The notes beneath the pieces are model-generated. The model did no database searches, was not told the origin of the DNA, and worked only from the letters and a program-made list of their open reading frames with translations. The translations under genes were made by a program, and so were the position numbers. This document shows positions 6,291 to 15,988 of a stretch of DNA of 64,000 nt, piece by piece; position 1 is the stretch's first letter; the number at the start of each line of letters is the position of its first letter. The stretch comes from Bacteroidales bacterium (GTDB lineage Bacteria; Bacteroidota; Bacteroidia; Bacteroidales; UBA932), in NCBI GenBank assembly GCA_017504965.1, contig JAFVQD010000003.1, positions 1-64,000 of the forward strand, read 5' to 3'.

Positions 6291-7646
6291 ATGAAAAACT
6301 CTATTTTATTGGCAGTCATCTGTCTGTGTAGCCTGTGTGCACTCTCTTGTGCAGACGGGAATAAGGAGGTTAAGGAGTATCCTTCTCTCCACGGTCAAAT
6401 CACCTATTTTCAGGAGAAACACGAGCTTTACTCCACTTTCCCTATAGAGAAAGGGGATATAGTATTTGCCGGAGATGATGTGGCGGACAGAGGTATGTGG
6501 GATGCTTTCTATGGTGCCAACAATGTCAAAAATAGGGGCATCGCTCTTGAAGGGACTGAGTGTACTCTGTTCAGAATAAAGGATATAGCCAGACAACACC
6601 CTTCGAAGCTCATTATCTCTACAGGTCTTTATGACTTGAAGAGGGGGTGCAGTGTGGAGCAGACCGGAGAGAGGATTGAGAAGATCCTCAGAGAGACCAA
6701 GCAGGTATCTCCCCAGAGTGATGTATATTTCCTCTCTGTAGTTCCAGATTTGGGATCGAAGAGAGTGGAGGGTTCACTGGCAGACAGTGCCAAGGTGGTA
6801 AATGAGTATATCCGTAAGAAGTTCCCCAAGAAGTATATCGATCTGAACACCCTCCTATGCGATGACTCAGGTTATATAAAGGAGTCCTACTGTTTCGGAG
6901 ACAACAGGATCAATGGTGCCGGTTATGAGATTATCGCCAAAGCTGTCGCTCCATATATCGGTCTGGAGGCCAGAAACACCATAACAAATGACCCTATCAT
7001 AGTACACTCTGACAGAAGTACCGATCCTGCCAGACGCTATGCCCAGGCATATAAAGAGAGATATGCAGGCCGTTCGGCACACTATCTCTCGAGACTCTCT
7101 ATCTTCAGATCGATCCCCAATACAGATCAGAAGGTAGTTATGCTTGGAAACAGTATCACCAACAACTGCAGGTGGAATGAGCTTCTGGAGAAGGATGCTA
7201 CAGAGATCATAAACAGGGGTATCAGCGGTGACACCATCCTGGGCATTCTGGACCGTCTGGATGAGGTGGCAGATGAAAATCCTGCCAGAATCTGTCTATT
7301 GGCGGGTGTAAATGATATGCTTGAGGATGCACAAGTGGCCAAAGAAGAGGTGTGGAGAAGATATGAGATGCTCCTTACCGCCATCAGGGAGAAGATGCCT
7401 CAGGTGGATCTGACTATCTCCACCACCATCCCTCTTAACCCTATGACCAAATTCTATCCGGGAGTCAATGAGAAGGTGGCATACCTGAATTCACAGCTGA
7501 AAGCCAATGCACAGAAGTATGGCTATTCGCTGGTGGAGGTGGCCCCTATCCTTTCAGATAAAAACAACGACCTAAGCAGCAAACACACTTGTGATGGTAT
7601 CCATCTCCTTCCATCTGCGTACCATATGTGGAAAGAGCTTCTTTAG
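6291..7646 (+). CDS. lipoprotein with two tandem SGNH/GDSL hydrolase-like domains
   Basis: The 451-residue protein has a lipoprotein signal (LCALSC, Cys near residue 20). The C-terminal half is a normal SGNH hydrolase: GNSIT with the nucleophile Ser near residue 288, NRGISGDT, GVND near 339-342 and the D-x-x-H block DGIH near 434-437. The N-terminal half repeats the fold (GDDVADRG, NVKNRGIALEG, STGLYDL, DNRINGAGY) but lacks the Ser and the His, so it is probably inactive. Similar enzymes deacetylate or de-esterify glycans; the substrate here is unknown. The next gene starts inside its last 55 bases. Confidence 0.88.
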   Translation: MKNSILLAVICLCSLCALSCADGNKEVKEYPSLHGQITYFQEKHELYSTFPIEKGDIVFAGDDVADRGMWDAFYGANNVKNRGIALEGTECTLFRIKDIARQHPSKLIISTGLYDLKRGCSVEQTGERIEKILRETKQVSPQSDVYFLSVVPDLGSKRVEGSLADSAKVVNEYIRKKFPKKYIDLNTLLCDDSGYIKESYCFGDNRINGAGYEIIAKAVAPYIGLEARNTITNDPIIVHSDRSTDPARRYAQAYKERYAGRSAHYLSRLSIFRSIPNTDQKVVMLGNSITNNCRWNELLEKDATEIINRGISGDTILGILDRLDEVADENPARICLLAGVNDMLEDAQVAKEEVWRRYEMLLTAIREKMPQVDLTISTTIPLNPMTKFYPGVNEKVAYLNSQLKANAQKYGYSLVEVAPILSDKNNDLSSKHTCDGIHLLPSAYHMWKELL

Positions 7647-8610
7647 TTTCCTGATATTGTCCCTCCACATACTGGCAGCTTCACCCCTAAATGCGCAAGG
7701 GTGGGGAGCACCTGTCATGTGCTGGAATGTGGAGAACTATTTTGACACCTTTGACGACCCGGACACTGCCGATGATGAGTTTACCCCCAGGGGTGACAGG
7801 TTCTGGAGCAAAAAGAGATTTCAGGCCAAGAAAAATGCCATAGCGAAGACTATCCTCTCGGTTCGCGATGAATACGGGGACTACCCTTTTCTGGTGGGGC
7901 TGGTGGAGGTAGAGAACAGCTATGTGGTGAAGGAGCTGGCGACAGATACACCTCTGGCCAAACTTGGCTATAAATATATCCACAGAAATTCTTGTGACCC
8001 CAGAGGAATAGAGTGTGCTCTCCTCTACCGACAGGAGTTCTTCAGGCCCTTGGAGATTAAAAATATAGAGGTGGAGAGGGTCTATTACGACAAGCCTTTG
8101 AGGCATATTCTCTATACAAAGGGGGTGGAGCTCACTACGGGTGATACCCTCCATATATTTGTAAATCACTGGTCATCCAAGCTGGGTGGTGAGAAACGGT
8201 CTGCCCCAAACAGGGTGGCATCTGCACTTGCACTGGTGAAAGTCGTCGATTCCCTCTACTCAGCTGCCCCTGATCCCCTCCCCAATGTCATAATAATGGG
8301 GGACCTCAACGACACATTCGGTTCGGAGCCCCTCAACACCCTCAAATTTTCCGATCTCCCACTCCATATCCTCTCCGAAGGGTTTGATCACGGAAAGGAG
8401 GGGACCATCAAATATCAGGGTGAATGGGAGCTTATAGATCACTTTGTGGTCTCTGAGCCTCTATCGGAATATGAGATGACCATATATATCCCAGATTTTC
8501 TTCTGGAGAGGGATAAGGTGTATCTATCCTCCAAGCCTCTGCGTACGTACAGCGGTCCCAAATATTTGGGGGGAGTGAGTGACCATTTGCCTATAATCCT
8601 CCAAAAATGA
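7594..8610 (+). CDS. secreted endonuclease/exonuclease/phosphatase-fold protein
   Basis: The 338-residue product has an N-terminal signal segment (FFSFLILSLHILAASPLNAQ). It then shows the blocks of the EEP metal-dependent phosphodiesterase superfamily: CWNVENYFD near the start, GLVEVEN with the metal-binding Glu, FVNHWSSKLGG with the His/Asn block, MGDLNDTFGSEP and the final GVSDHLPI with the catalytic D-H pair. All key residues are present, so it should be active on nucleic acid or phosphoesters outside the cytoplasm. The ATG at 7594 (or GTG at 7591) overlaps the end of the SGNH gene by about 53 bases, indicating co-transcription. Confidence 0.9.
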   Translation: MVSISFHLRTICGKSFFSFLILSLHILAASPLNAQGWGAPVMCWNVENYFDTFDDPDTADDEFTPRGDRFWSKKRFQAKKNAIAKTILSVRDEYGDYPFLVGLVEVENSYVVKELATDTPLAKLGYKYIHRNSCDPRGIECALLYRQEFFRPLEIKNIEVERVYYDKPLRHILYTKGVELTTGDTLHIFVNHWSSKLGGEKRSAPNRVASALALVKVVDSLYSAAPDPLPNVIIMGDLNDTFGSEPLNTLKFSDLPLHILSEGFDHGKEGTIKYQGEWELIDHFVVSEPLSEYEMTIYIPDFLLERDKVYLSSKPLRTYSGPKYLGGVSDHLPIILQK

Positions 8611-8619
8611 CTATCTTTG
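8589..8619 (+). promoter_or_regulatory. promoter of the thyA-folA operon
   Basis: TATCTTTG at 8612-8619 matches the TAnnTTTG -7 box. A TTG at 8587-8589 lies about 22 bases upstream, slightly longer than the usual spacing. The box is 19 bases before the thyA start, and overlaps the end of the preceding coding region. Confidence 0.5.
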
Positions 8620-8638
8620 AATCATAAAGACAAATAAG

Positions 8639-9433
8639 ATGAAACAATATCTCGATTTACTTCACAAGATATCACAAGAGGGTGTTTTAAAGCACGATAG
8701 GACCGGCGTAGGGACCAAGTCCATATTTGGCTATCAGATGCGTTTTGACCTCTCGAAGGGTTTTCCCCTTCTCACCACCAAGAAAGTGCATCTCAAATCC
8801 ATCATATATGAACTTCTTTGGTTCATAAAGGGGGATACCAATATCAAGTATCTCCACGACCACAAGGTGACCATCTGGGATGAGTGGGCAGATGAGAATG
8901 GGGATCTGGGTCCGGTCTATGGACATCAGTGGCGCTCTTGGGCAGGTGCAGACGGAAAATCTATCGACCAGCTCTCTGAGGTTATCCATTCGCTGAAGAA
9001 CAATCCCGACTCACGTCGCCACATCGTTTCAGCCTGGAATGTATCCGAGGTATCGAAGATGGCTCTCCCCCCCTGTCACGCGCTCTTCCAGTTCTATGTG
9101 GCAGACGGCAAGCTCTCTTGCCAGCTCTATCAGAGGAGTGCCGATGTCTTCCTGGGGGTGCCGTTTAATATCGCTTCGTATGCCCTTCTGACGATGATGA
9201 TTGCACAGGAGTGCGGTTATCAGCCCGGGGACTTCGTTCATACATTGGGCGATGCCCATATCTATACCAATCACTTCGAGCAGGTGGCTACCCAATTGGG
9301 ACGTGAGCCTCGCGAGCTCCCTGTGATGAGACTTAACCCAGAGGTGAAGAGTGTATTCGATTTCGACTACGAAGATTTCACCCTCGAAGGGTACGATCCA
9401 CATCCACTGATCAAAGCACCAATCGCAGTTTAG
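8639..9433 (+). CDS. thyA: thymidylate synthase
   Basis: The 264-residue enzyme converts dUMP to dTMP using methylene-tetrahydrofolate, producing dihydrofolate. Length equals the E. coli enzyme. The active-site block [10 protein letters not shown] places the nucleophile at Cys146. Other ThyA blocks are intact: DRTGVGT near the start, [31 protein letters not shown] and [12 protein letters not shown]. It is followed after 1 base by folA, which recycles its dihydrofolate product, so the two form a functional operon. Confidence 0.98.
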   Translation: MKQYLDLLHKISQEGVLKHDRTGVGTKSIFGYQMRFDLSKGFPLLTTKKVHLKSIIYELLWFIKGDTNIKYLHDHKVTIWDEWADENGDLGPVYGHQWRSWAGADGKSIDQLSEVIHSLKNNPDSRRHIVSAWNVSEVSKMALPPCHALFQFYVADGKLSCQLYQRSADVFLGVPFNIASYALLTMMIAQECGYQPGDFVHTLGDAHIYTNHFEQVATQLGREPRELPVMRLNPEVKSVFDFDYEDFTLEGYDPHPLIKAPIAV

Positions 9434-9434
9434 T

Positions 9435-9929
9435 ATGTTGTCAATAATAGTTGCAGTAGCATCCAATAATGCTATCGGTAAGGGGAATGATATGCCTTGG
9501 CACCTTTCGGAGGACCTGAAGTATTTCAAAAGGGTCACCTCCGGCCACGCAGTGATTATGGGGACCAATACCTTCGCTTCGATCGGCTCGCGCCCCCTCC
9601 CCAAAAGGAGAAATATAGTGGTGAGCAGAAAGGCACAGGCGGGGCTTCGCGATGGGGTGGAGTATTTCAACTCATTGCCTGCGGCAATAGAGTCTGCACA
9701 GGCTCAGGATGAGGAGGTCTTCATTATGGGTGGGGGTATGATCTATGCGGCTGCCCTCCCATTGGCAGACAAGCTCTATATCACAGAAGTGCAGACAGTT
9801 ATCGAAGATGCAGAGGTCTTCTTCCCTGCGATCGACCGCAATATCTGGAAGGAGGTATCCCGCAGCGAGGAGTACACCGATGAAAAATCGGGGCTCAAAT
9901 TTTCATTTGTAGTGTATATAAAACAATAA
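9435..9929 (+). CDS. folA: dihydrofolate reductase
   Basis: The 164-residue enzyme reduces dihydrofolate to tetrahydrofolate with NADPH. Family blocks are visible: IVAVASNNAIGKGNDMPWHLSEDLKYFK with the substrate-binding Asp/Glu region, VIMGTNTFASIG, RNIVVSR and the glycine-rich FIMGGGMIYA. Its start lies 1 base after the thyA stop, giving the thyA-folA arrangement found in many bacteria. No truncation is seen. The next gene follows after 2 bases. Confidence 0.97.
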   Translation: MLSIIVAVASNNAIGKGNDMPWHLSEDLKYFKRVTSGHAVIMGTNTFASIGSRPLPKRRNIVVSRKAQAGLRDGVEYFNSLPAAIESAQAQDEEVFIMGGGMIYAAALPLADKLYITEVQTVIEDAEVFFPAIDRNIWKEVSRSEEYTDEKSGLKFSFVVYIKQ

Positions 9930-9931
9930 AT

Positions 9932-11278
9932 ATGGCAAAAAGAGACAGTTTTAGCGGCAGATTCGCAGTTTTGGTAGCCCTTATCGGATCTGCAGTAGGG
10001 TTGGGAAATCTCTGGAGATTCCCCTATTTGGTAGGGACCAATGGTGGTGCGGCATTTATCATCATATATCTGTTTTTCGTATTTGTACTTTGTACCCCAA
10101 TAGTGTTTTCAGAGTTTCTGATGGGGCGCAGGACCCAGGCCAATACCTTCGGTGCTTATAAGAAACTTGCACCCGGCACCAAGTGGAACTGGGTGGGGCT
10201 TATAGCTGTGATAAGTGCCCTTTGTGTTCTGGCTTTCTACTCTGTAGTGGGTGGCTGGACCATCGATTATCTCATAAAATCCCTCACCTTCAAGTTTACT
10301 ACTGCAGATCAGGGTACGCTGGCCACTATGTTCAGGGACTCTGTGTCGAGTGTATGGGAGCCTATCATCTACCTTATCCTGTTCCTGGGATTTACCTGCA
10401 TAGTGGTGGCCAAAGGTATAAAGGGTGGTATAGAGAAGTTCTCAAAGATGGTGATGCCCCTGCTGTTTGTGCTGGTGGTGGCTATCGCTGTAAACTCCCT
10501 TCTCCTTCCTGGAAGCTCGAAAGGTGTGGAATTCCTTTTCAAACCCGACTTTTCCAAAGTGACAGCAGACACAGTCCTCAACGCTCTGGGTCAGGCATTC
10601 TTCTCATTGAGCATAGGGTGCGGTACCATTATGACCTATGCCTCTTATGTAAGCAAGAAGGAGAATATCTCCATTACAGCATCTTTGACCAGCCTTTTTG
10701 ATACTTTGTTTGCTATGATCGCAGGTCTTGCCATTATGCCTGCAGTGTTTGCATACGGCATATCTCCATCAGAGGGCCCCGGTCTGGTATTTATTACCCT
10801 CCCTCACATCTTTGCGCAGATGCCCGGAGGTTCAATCATTGCGATAGCATTCTTCATTATCCTCTTTATCGCTGCCATTACCTCTTCTATCTCGTTGCTG
10901 GAGGTCCCTGTGGCATATTTCAAGGAGGAGTTCAATATGAGCAGAGGCAAATCTGTGATTATCTGCTTCTTCTTCCTTTTGGCTTTGGGTGTATTGAGTT
11001 CACTCTCTCAGGGGGTGTTGGCGGATGTCAAGATTTTCGGTCTTAATTTCTTCGATCTGTTTGACTTTATGTCTGCAAATATCTTTATGACCGGTGGCGG
11101 TCTCCTTCTGGTGCTGTTTGTGGGCTGGAAACTCAAGAAGTCAGACTTTATGGACGAGATGTCAAATGGTGGTACACTTAAGATCAAGAAGTGGTTCCTG
11201 GAGGCTGTGTACTTCATCGTGAAGTATGTGGCTCCGCTGGTTATTATCACTGTAATGTTGGCAAACCTTATAAAATAG
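9932..11278 (+). CDS. neurotransmitter:sodium symporter (SNF family) transporter
   Basis: The 448-residue inner-membrane protein has about 11-12 hydrophobic segments. The first carries the signature GSAVGLGNLWRFPYLVGTNGG (here split by residues), which builds the sodium and substrate sites in LeuT-fold SNF transporters. Bacterial homologues move amino acids with sodium. Later blocks GTIMTYASY and AAITSSISLLEV also fit. It begins 2 bases after folA and so may be co-transcribed, although there is no obvious metabolic link. The substrate cannot be told from sequence. Confidence 0.93.
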   Translation: MAKRDSFSGRFAVLVALIGSAVGLGNLWRFPYLVGTNGGAAFIIIYLFFVFVLCTPIVFSEFLMGRRTQANTFGAYKKLAPGTKWNWVGLIAVISALCVLAFYSVVGGWTIDYLIKSLTFKFTTADQGTLATMFRDSVSSVWEPIIYLILFLGFTCIVVAKGIKGGIEKFSKMVMPLLFVLVVAIAVNSLLLPGSSKGVEFLFKPDFSKVTADTVLNALGQAFFSLSIGCGTIMTYASYVSKKENISITASLTSLFDTLFAMIAGLAIMPAVFAYGISPSEGPGLVFITLPHIFAQMPGGSIIAIAFFIILFIAAITSSISLLEVPVAYFKEEFNMSRGKSVIICFFFLLALGVLSSLSQGVLADVKIFGLNFFDLFDFMSANIFMTGGGLLLVLFVGWKLKKSDFMDEMSNGGTLKIKKWFLEAVYFIVKYVAPLVIITVMLANLIK

Positions 11279-11286
11279 ATATAATT

Positions 11287-12699
11287 ATGAAAAAACTCGG
11301 TATGGTATTGGTATTGGCCTCTGTTATGACAGGGTGTAAGACAGACTCACCTGAATTCTCCGAGCAGAAGGCTTATTATAATCAGGTGGTTAAAGAGCTC
11401 TCTTCTGCAGAATATTATGGGAGGAGCCATTATATGGACGGTGATGTCAAGGCGGCTGATTATATAATCGGTGAACTTATCAGGCTGGGTGTGGGGCCTG
11501 CCCCTGCAGCAGCCGGTGTGGAGGTGCCAGTGCATCCTGAGTATAAAAGTGAGGTAAAACCTGCAGTCCACCACAGATGGGAGGGGAAGGATCCACAGAA
11601 ACTGGCATATCTCCAGCACTTCACATATCCTATGAATACCCTAAGGGGGGATATGAAAATAGTGGTGGATGGCAGGGAATTGTCACCTACCGTGGATTAT
11701 GTGGCCAAGGAGTTCTCGGGAAGTGCTCACGGTTTTTACGATGTGGCTTATCTCGACAATAAATACCTTACCACGGATGGTTTTGTCCGTTATATGGATG
11801 ACGGTAAGTTCAAAAACACATTTGTGGTGGTGGACTGGGATGAGTACCAGAAAAGGCTCGATTTCCATCCGTTTGAGAGGTATGCTCCATATCTTCAGCC
11901 TTTGCGCAAACTTGGTGGGGTAATCCTCAAAGGCTCCTCTGAAAATCTCTTTCCGTATTTCAAGGCGAGGAGTTACTACACTACCCACGTCCCTGTATTT
12001 CTTACTACATCAGATTTCCCTTCAGATGCCAGGCAGATAGAGGTGCATATCGACAATGAGATGATACCTGACAAGGATGGACACAATATCCTTGCCTACA
12101 TCCCTGGCACCAAAAATCCGGAAAAGTGTCTTATGATCTCAGGACACTATGACCATCTGGGTCTTATGGGTAGGGACAATGTCTTCCCCGGTGCCAATGA
12201 TGACGCTTCAGGTGTGGCCCTGATGCTTACTTTGGCCCGCTATTATCAGGAGAACAGGCCCGATTACTCTGTAATGTTCCTCTTTACAGATGCTGAAGAG
12301 GAGAACCTGCTGGGTGCCTTCTACTATGCAGAGAACCCTAGGATTCCACTTGAGAATGTTTTTGCTTTTGTAGAGCTTGATATGATCGCCGACAATGGTG
12401 ACAATCTCGATATCCAGATCTCCGAGCAGGGTGAGTCCCTTATGAAGATGTTTGAGGATGTGAACAAGGGGATGTCAAACCCATTCGGGTCTATGACACT
12501 GGAGGATCTAAATGATGACAGCGACCACTATCCATTTGCACTAAAAAAAGTCCCCGTATTCTACATGTCTGTAGGTGGGGACTATCATAAACACTATCAC
12601 ACTCCTCGTGATATCTATGAAAACAGCTCAGATGCCAATTTCGGAAGATTTTACGAGTTGATGGTAGATTTTAGCTCAAAAGCCTCTTCACTATACTAG
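11287..12699 (+). CDS. M28-family zinc aminopeptidase-like lipoprotein
   Basis: The 470-residue product starts at the ATG at 11287, which gives a lipoprotein signal (ASVMTGC, Cys near residue 17). The C-terminal half has all M28 zinc ligands and the catalytic acid: SGHYDHLGL (His near residue 287), GANDDASG, DAEEENLLGA, ELDMIAD and the final HYHTPRD. The middle segment between residues 110 and 270 resembles an inserted PA-like domain. It is expected to remove N-terminal residues from peptides in the envelope. Its 3' end overlaps the convergent yqeY gene by 29 bases. Confidence 0.92.
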   Translation: MKKLGMVLVLASVMTGCKTDSPEFSEQKAYYNQVVKELSSAEYYGRSHYMDGDVKAADYIIGELIRLGVGPAPAAAGVEVPVHPEYKSEVKPAVHHRWEGKDPQKLAYLQHFTYPMNTLRGDMKIVVDGRELSPTVDYVAKEFSGSAHGFYDVAYLDNKYLTTDGFVRYMDDGKFKNTFVVVDWDEYQKRLDFHPFERYAPYLQPLRKLGGVILKGSSENLFPYFKARSYYTTHVPVFLTTSDFPSDARQIEVHIDNEMIPDKDGHNILAYIPGTKNPEKCLMISGHYDHLGLMGRDNVFPGANDDASGVALMLTLARYYQENRPDYSVMFLFTDAEEENLLGAFYYAENPRIPLENVFAFVELDMIADNGDNLDIQISEQGESLMKMFEDVNKGMSNPFGSMTLEDLNDDSDHYPFALKKVPVFYMSVGGDYHKHYHTPRDIYENSSDANFGRFYELMVDFSSKASSLY

Positions 12700-13129
12700 A
12701 GATTACGCGGCCATCTGCCTGACCGGCCAGCTGTTTGGTGGCGGTGCCCATCACCTTGCCCATATCGGCCATAGATGATGCACCTGTGTCGGCGATGATC
12801 TGCTTCACAATAGCCTCTACCTCCTCTTCGCTAAGTGCTTTGGGGAGGTATTTTTCCATTACGGCCACCTCTGCCAGTTCATTCTCTGCCAGTTCTGGAC
12901 GGTTCTGCTGTGAATAGATGGCAGCAGACTCTTTGCGCTGCTTTACCAGTTTCTGGATAATCTTGATAAGCTCTGCATCTTCCAGAGTATCTTTCTGCCC
13001 ACCCTCAGCTGTCTTGGCCAAGAGGATGGCTGCCTTGATGCCGCGGATAGAGGCCAAGGCTACTTTGTCCTTGGCCAGCATAGCCGCTTTAAGGTCATTC
13101 TGTATCTGTTGTTCCAACATATTCTTCAA
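12671..13129 (-). CDS. GatB/YqeY domain protein
   Basis: The 152-residue protein matches the YqeY family, a stand-alone relative of the GatB C-terminal tRNA-binding domain. It shows the expected helices: LKAAMLAKDKVALASIRGIKAAI, then KRKESAAIYSQQNRPELAENE-type residues and EKYLPKALSEEEVE, with a final GQADGRVISSIVKR. It lies 6 bases downstream of aspS on the same strand, which is consistent with a role around aminoacyl-tRNA. The precise function of YqeY proteins is not settled. The true start may be Met4. Confidence 0.93.
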   Translation of the reverse strand: MKNMLEQQIQNDLKAAMLAKDKVALASIRGIKAAILLAKTAEGGQKDTLEDAELIKIIQKLVKQRKESAAIYSQQNRPELAENELAEVAVMEKYLPKALSEEEVEAIVKQIIADTGASSMADMGKVMGTATKQLAGQADGRVISSIVKRLLS

Positions 13130-13135
13130 AAATTA

Positions 13136-14908
13136 TTATTCGTGTTTTTCAGCTTTGCTCTCGAGGAAGAGCTCATCCATCTGCACCTGGTCGATGTATG
13201 AAGGTGAGTCGATCATCACATCGCGGCCCTGATTGTTCTTAGGGAATGCGATATAGTCGCGGATGGTCTCCTGACCGCCGAACAGTGAGCATACGCGGTC
13301 AAATCCGAATGCCAAGCCACCGTGAGGAGGTGCTCCGAATTTGAATGCATTGATGATAAATCCGAATTTGTACTCTGCATCCTCTTTAGAGATACCAAGT
13401 ACCTCGAACATCCTCTCCTGCATAGCAGCCTCGTGGATACGGATAGAACCGCCACCAAGCTCAGTACCGTTGAGGACGAAGTCGTATGCGTTGGCACAAA
13501 CTTTTTCCAGATCCTCTTTCTTGTCGCTGTAGAAGAGATCCAGGTGCTCCGGTTTTGGTGCGGTGAAGGGGTGGTGCATAGCGTAGAAGCGCTGGGTCTC
13601 GTCGTCCCACTCTACAAGAGGGAAATCCACTACCCATAGAGGTGCGAAGTTGAATGGATCGCGGAGGCCGAGGCGGTTACCCATCTCGATACGGAGTACG
13701 CCGAGCATAGTCTGGGTTTTTCTCTTGGCACCGCAGAGAACCAGCAGCATATCACCTTTTTGGGCACCGAGTCTGTCAGCCACTGCCTGAAGCTGTTCAG
13801 GGGTGTAGAATTTGTCCACAGAGGATTTGATTGAGCCATCCTCATTGATCTTGATATATACAAGACCTTTGGCACCTACCTGAGGTCTCTTTACCCATTC
13901 GGTAAGTTCGTCGATCTGTTTGCGGGTGTAGCCTGCAGTACCCTCTACATTGATGGCACCGACATACTCTACACTGTCAAATACAGAGAAACCGTGTCCC
14001 TGTACCAGGTCGGTGATCTCGTGGATCTTCATTCCGAAGCGGATATCGGGTTTGTCGCTGCCGTAGAAGTCCATAGCGTCGTACCAGCTCATACGTGGGA
14101 TAGGGTTAGGGATCTCTACGTCGAGGATATTCTTGAACAGGGTTCTCATCATACCTTCAAATGTGTTGAGAACATCTTCCTGCTCTACGAAAGACATCTC
14201 ACAGTCGATCTGGGTGAACTCAGGCTGACGGTCGGCGCGGAGGTCCTCATCGCGGAAGCAGCGTACGATCTGGAAATAGCGGTCGTAACCGGCCACCATA
14301 AGGAGCTGCTTGAAGGTCTGGGGAGACTGTGGAAGTGCATAGAACTGGCCCGGGTTCATACGTGATGGAACCACGAAGTCGCGGGCACCCTCAGGGGTAG
14401 ATTTGATAAGGTATGGGGTCTCGATCTCGAGGAAGTTCTGTGAATCGAGATAATTTCGTACCTCGTGAGCGAGTTGGTGACGAAGTTTGATAGCCTTCTG
14501 CAGTGGGTTACGGCGAAGGTCGAGGTAACGGTATTTGGCGCGGAGTTCTTCACCGCCGTCGCTCTCGTCCTCGATGGTGAAAGGTGGAGTGTTTGCTTTG
14601 TTCAGCACCTTGATCTCCGAAAGTGAGATCTCGATGTCACCGGTGGCCATTTTGCCGTTTTTGCTCTGGCGCTCGATAACTGTACCTGTCACCTGAAGTA
14701 CCCATTCACGTCCCAGTGAAGAGGCTGTCTCTATAAGCTCAGGGGCTGCTGATGCATCCACTACCAGCTGGGTGATACCATAGCGGTCACGAAGGTCGAC
14801 AAAGGTCATACCGCCAAGTTTTCTCGATTTTTGTACCCATCCGGCCAAGGTCACTTTCTGGCCTACATTTGAGATGCGGAGCTCCCCGCAATTGTGAGTT
14901 CTGTACAT
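13136..14908 (-). CDS. aspS: aspartyl-tRNA synthetase, bacterial type
   Basis: The 590-residue class II synthetase charges tRNA-Asp. The N-terminal OB anticodon-binding domain begins [26 protein letters not shown]. Motif 2 ([22 protein letters not shown] region) and motif 3 (GLAFGFDRV near residue 541) are intact. The long insertion between them is the GAD domain of bacterial-type enzymes. Length fits the family. It is co-directional with yqeY, and divergent from rsmA across a 257-bp region that contains palindrome element B. Confidence 0.98.
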   Translation of the reverse strand: MYRTHNCGELRISNVGQKVTLAGWVQKSRKLGGMTFVDLRDRYGITQLVVDASAAPELIETASSLGREWVLQVTGTVIERQSKNGKMATGDIEISLSEIKVLNKANTPPFTIEDESDGGEELRAKYRYLDLRRNPLQKAIKLRHQLAHEVRNYLDSQNFLEIETPYLIKSTPEGARDFVVPSRMNPGQFYALPQSPQTFKQLLMVAGYDRYFQIVRCFRDEDLRADRQPEFTQIDCEMSFVEQEDVLNTFEGMMRTLFKNILDVEIPNPIPRMSWYDAMDFYGSDKPDIRFGMKIHEITDLVQGHGFSVFDSVEYVGAINVEGTAGYTRKQIDELTEWVKRPQVGAKGLVYIKINEDGSIKSSVDKFYTPEQLQAVADRLGAQKGDMLLVLCGAKRKTQTMLGVLRIEMGNRLGLRDPFNFAPLWVVDFPLVEWDDETQRFYAMHHPFTAPKPEHLDLFYSDKKEDLEKVCANAYDFVLNGTELGGGSIRIHEAAMQERMFEVLGISKEDAEYKFGFIINAFKFGAPPHGGLAFGFDRVCSLFGGQETIRDYIAFPKNNQGRDVMIDSPSYIDQVQMDELFLESKAEKHE

Positions 14909-14946
14909 ATGTTTTTTAGATTTTGATTTCTCTATAATTCAACCGA

Positions 14947-14954
14947 CAAAAGTA
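14947..14954 (-). promoter_or_regulatory. -7 promoter box upstream of aspS
   Basis: Read on the minus strand, TACTTTTG fits TAnnTTTG and lies 38 bases before the aspS ATG. No convincing -33 element is visible. It is separated from element B by about 50 bases. Confidence 0.45.
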
Positions 14955-15004
14955 ATAATAAAATCAGAAAATAGTATAATTCTTATCGTCTTGCCAGATG
15001 CAAG

Positions 15005-15116
15005 TTCGGAGTTAATGTTCTTCAGGCGTTCGCTGCGCTCACTCCCACCACCGCTGCGCGGCGGTCCCCCCGCTATCTAGCGCGGGTGCTAAGGCCTGAA
15101 GAACATTAACTCCGAA
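15005..15116. repeat. palindrome-bounded element B with 23-bp perfect inverted repeats
   Basis: Bases 15005-15027 (starting TTCGGAGTTAATG) are the exact reverse complement of 15094-15116. The GC-rich 66-bp interior starts with GTTCGCTGCGCTCACTCC directly next to the left arm and contains two further hairpins: ACCGC/GCGGT near 15050 and CCCGC/GCGGG near 15068-15085. It lies between divergent aspS and rsmA, so it is not a shared terminator for converging genes. It shares its inner motif with element C (one mismatch, opposite orientation). Confidence 0.8.
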
Positions 15117-15136
15117 GAGTATAGAGGAAAATTCAT

Positions 15137-15144
15137 TATCTTTG
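15137..15144 (+). promoter_or_regulatory. -7 promoter box upstream of rsmA
   Basis: TATCTTTG matches the consensus. It is 21 bases before the ATG at 15166, so the mRNA should begin near 15149. That excludes a TTG start at 15142, which would lie inside the box. Element B ends 20 bases upstream, where the -33 region would be. Confidence 0.6.
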
Positions 15145-15165
15145 CGCAGAGAAAACAGAAGAATT

Positions 15166-15978
15166 ATGGAAGTTAGAGCGAAGAAGGCCTTGGGCCAGCA
15201 TTTTTTGACCGATCTGTCGATAGCGAGGGCGATAGCTCAGGCTCTTGAGGTGGATGAGGGTACAGTGATGCCTACCCTGGAGGTGGGTCCCGGTATGGGT
15301 GTCCTGACACAGTACCTTCTGGAGCGTGAGGATGTGGATCTGAGGATGGTGGAGGTCGATTCGGAGTCGATAGATTACCTTCTGGAGCATTTCCCCCAAG
15401 TGAATGGCAAACTGATGGAGGCCGATTTCCTCAAACTTCAGCTCGAAAATTTCTTCCCTGACCGGTTTTGCGTCATAGGAAACTTCCCATACAACATCTC
15501 TTCGCAAATTTTCTTCAAGGTTCTTGACTATAAGGAGCAGATCCCACAGGTGGTGGGTATGGTGCAGAAAGAGGTGGCAGAGCGTCTTGCCTCCCCTCCG
15601 GGGAAGAAGGCATACGGAATCCTCTCTGTCCTTCTTCAGGCGTGGTACGATATAGAGTATCTATTCACTGTGAGCGAGCACGTATTCAATCCACCTCCAA
15701 AAGTAAAATCGGCGGTAATACGTCTCCGCAGAAATAGCAGGACAGACCTCGGGTGTGACGCTACCCTTTTCAAATCGATAGTGAAAACTTCGTTCAATCA
15801 GCGCCGCAAGACCATCCGCAATTCGGTCAAACCTCTGGCCAAAGAGTATGTTATCCCTGCTGAGATACTCTCTGTTATGCCGGACGGCTCACAGGTGAAT
15901 CTTCTCGATATGAGGCCGGAGCAGCTTTCGGTTGAACAATTTGTAGAATTGACCTTAGCCCTCAAGAAAATTTCTTAA
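15166..15978 (+). CDS. rsmA: 16S rRNA (adenine1518/1519-N6) dimethyltransferase
   Basis: The 270-residue protein (KsgA/RsmA) dimethylates two adjacent adenines in the 3' hairpin of 16S rRNA during small-subunit maturation. It opens KKALGQHFLTD, has the SAM-binding VGPGMGVLTQYL and the target-adenine motif NFPYNISSQI near residue 108. The C-terminal helical domain contains SFNQRRKTIRN. The ATG at 15166 is chosen because the promoter box lies just upstream and the family normally starts here. The mutS gene begins 10 bases later. Confidence 0.97.
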   Translation: MEVRAKKALGQHFLTDLSIARAIAQALEVDEGTVMPTLEVGPGMGVLTQYLLEREDVDLRMVEVDSESIDYLLEHFPQVNGKLMEADFLKLQLENFFPDRFCVIGNFPYNISSQIFFKVLDYKEQIPQVVGMVQKEVAERLASPPGKKAYGILSVLLQAWYDIEYLFTVSEHVFNPPPKVKSAVIRLRRNSRTDLGCDATLFKSIVKTSFNQRRKTIRNSVKPLAKEYVIPAEILSVMPDGSQVNLLDMRPEQLSVEQFVELTLALKKIS

Positions 15979-15983
15979 ATTTG
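15976..15983 (+). promoter_or_regulatory. -7 box directly before mutS, possible leaderless start
   Basis: TAAATTTG ends 5 bases before the mutS ATG at 15989. If used, transcription would begin within a few bases of the start codon. The box overlaps the rsmA stop codon. No exact -33 TTG is present at the usual distance, so its use is unproven. Confidence 0.4.
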
Positions 15984-15988
15984 CCGGT

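Noticed and set aside
15142..15165. Upstream TTG start for rsmA
   Set aside because: It lies inside the -7 promoter box; the ATG at 15166 fits the family start.
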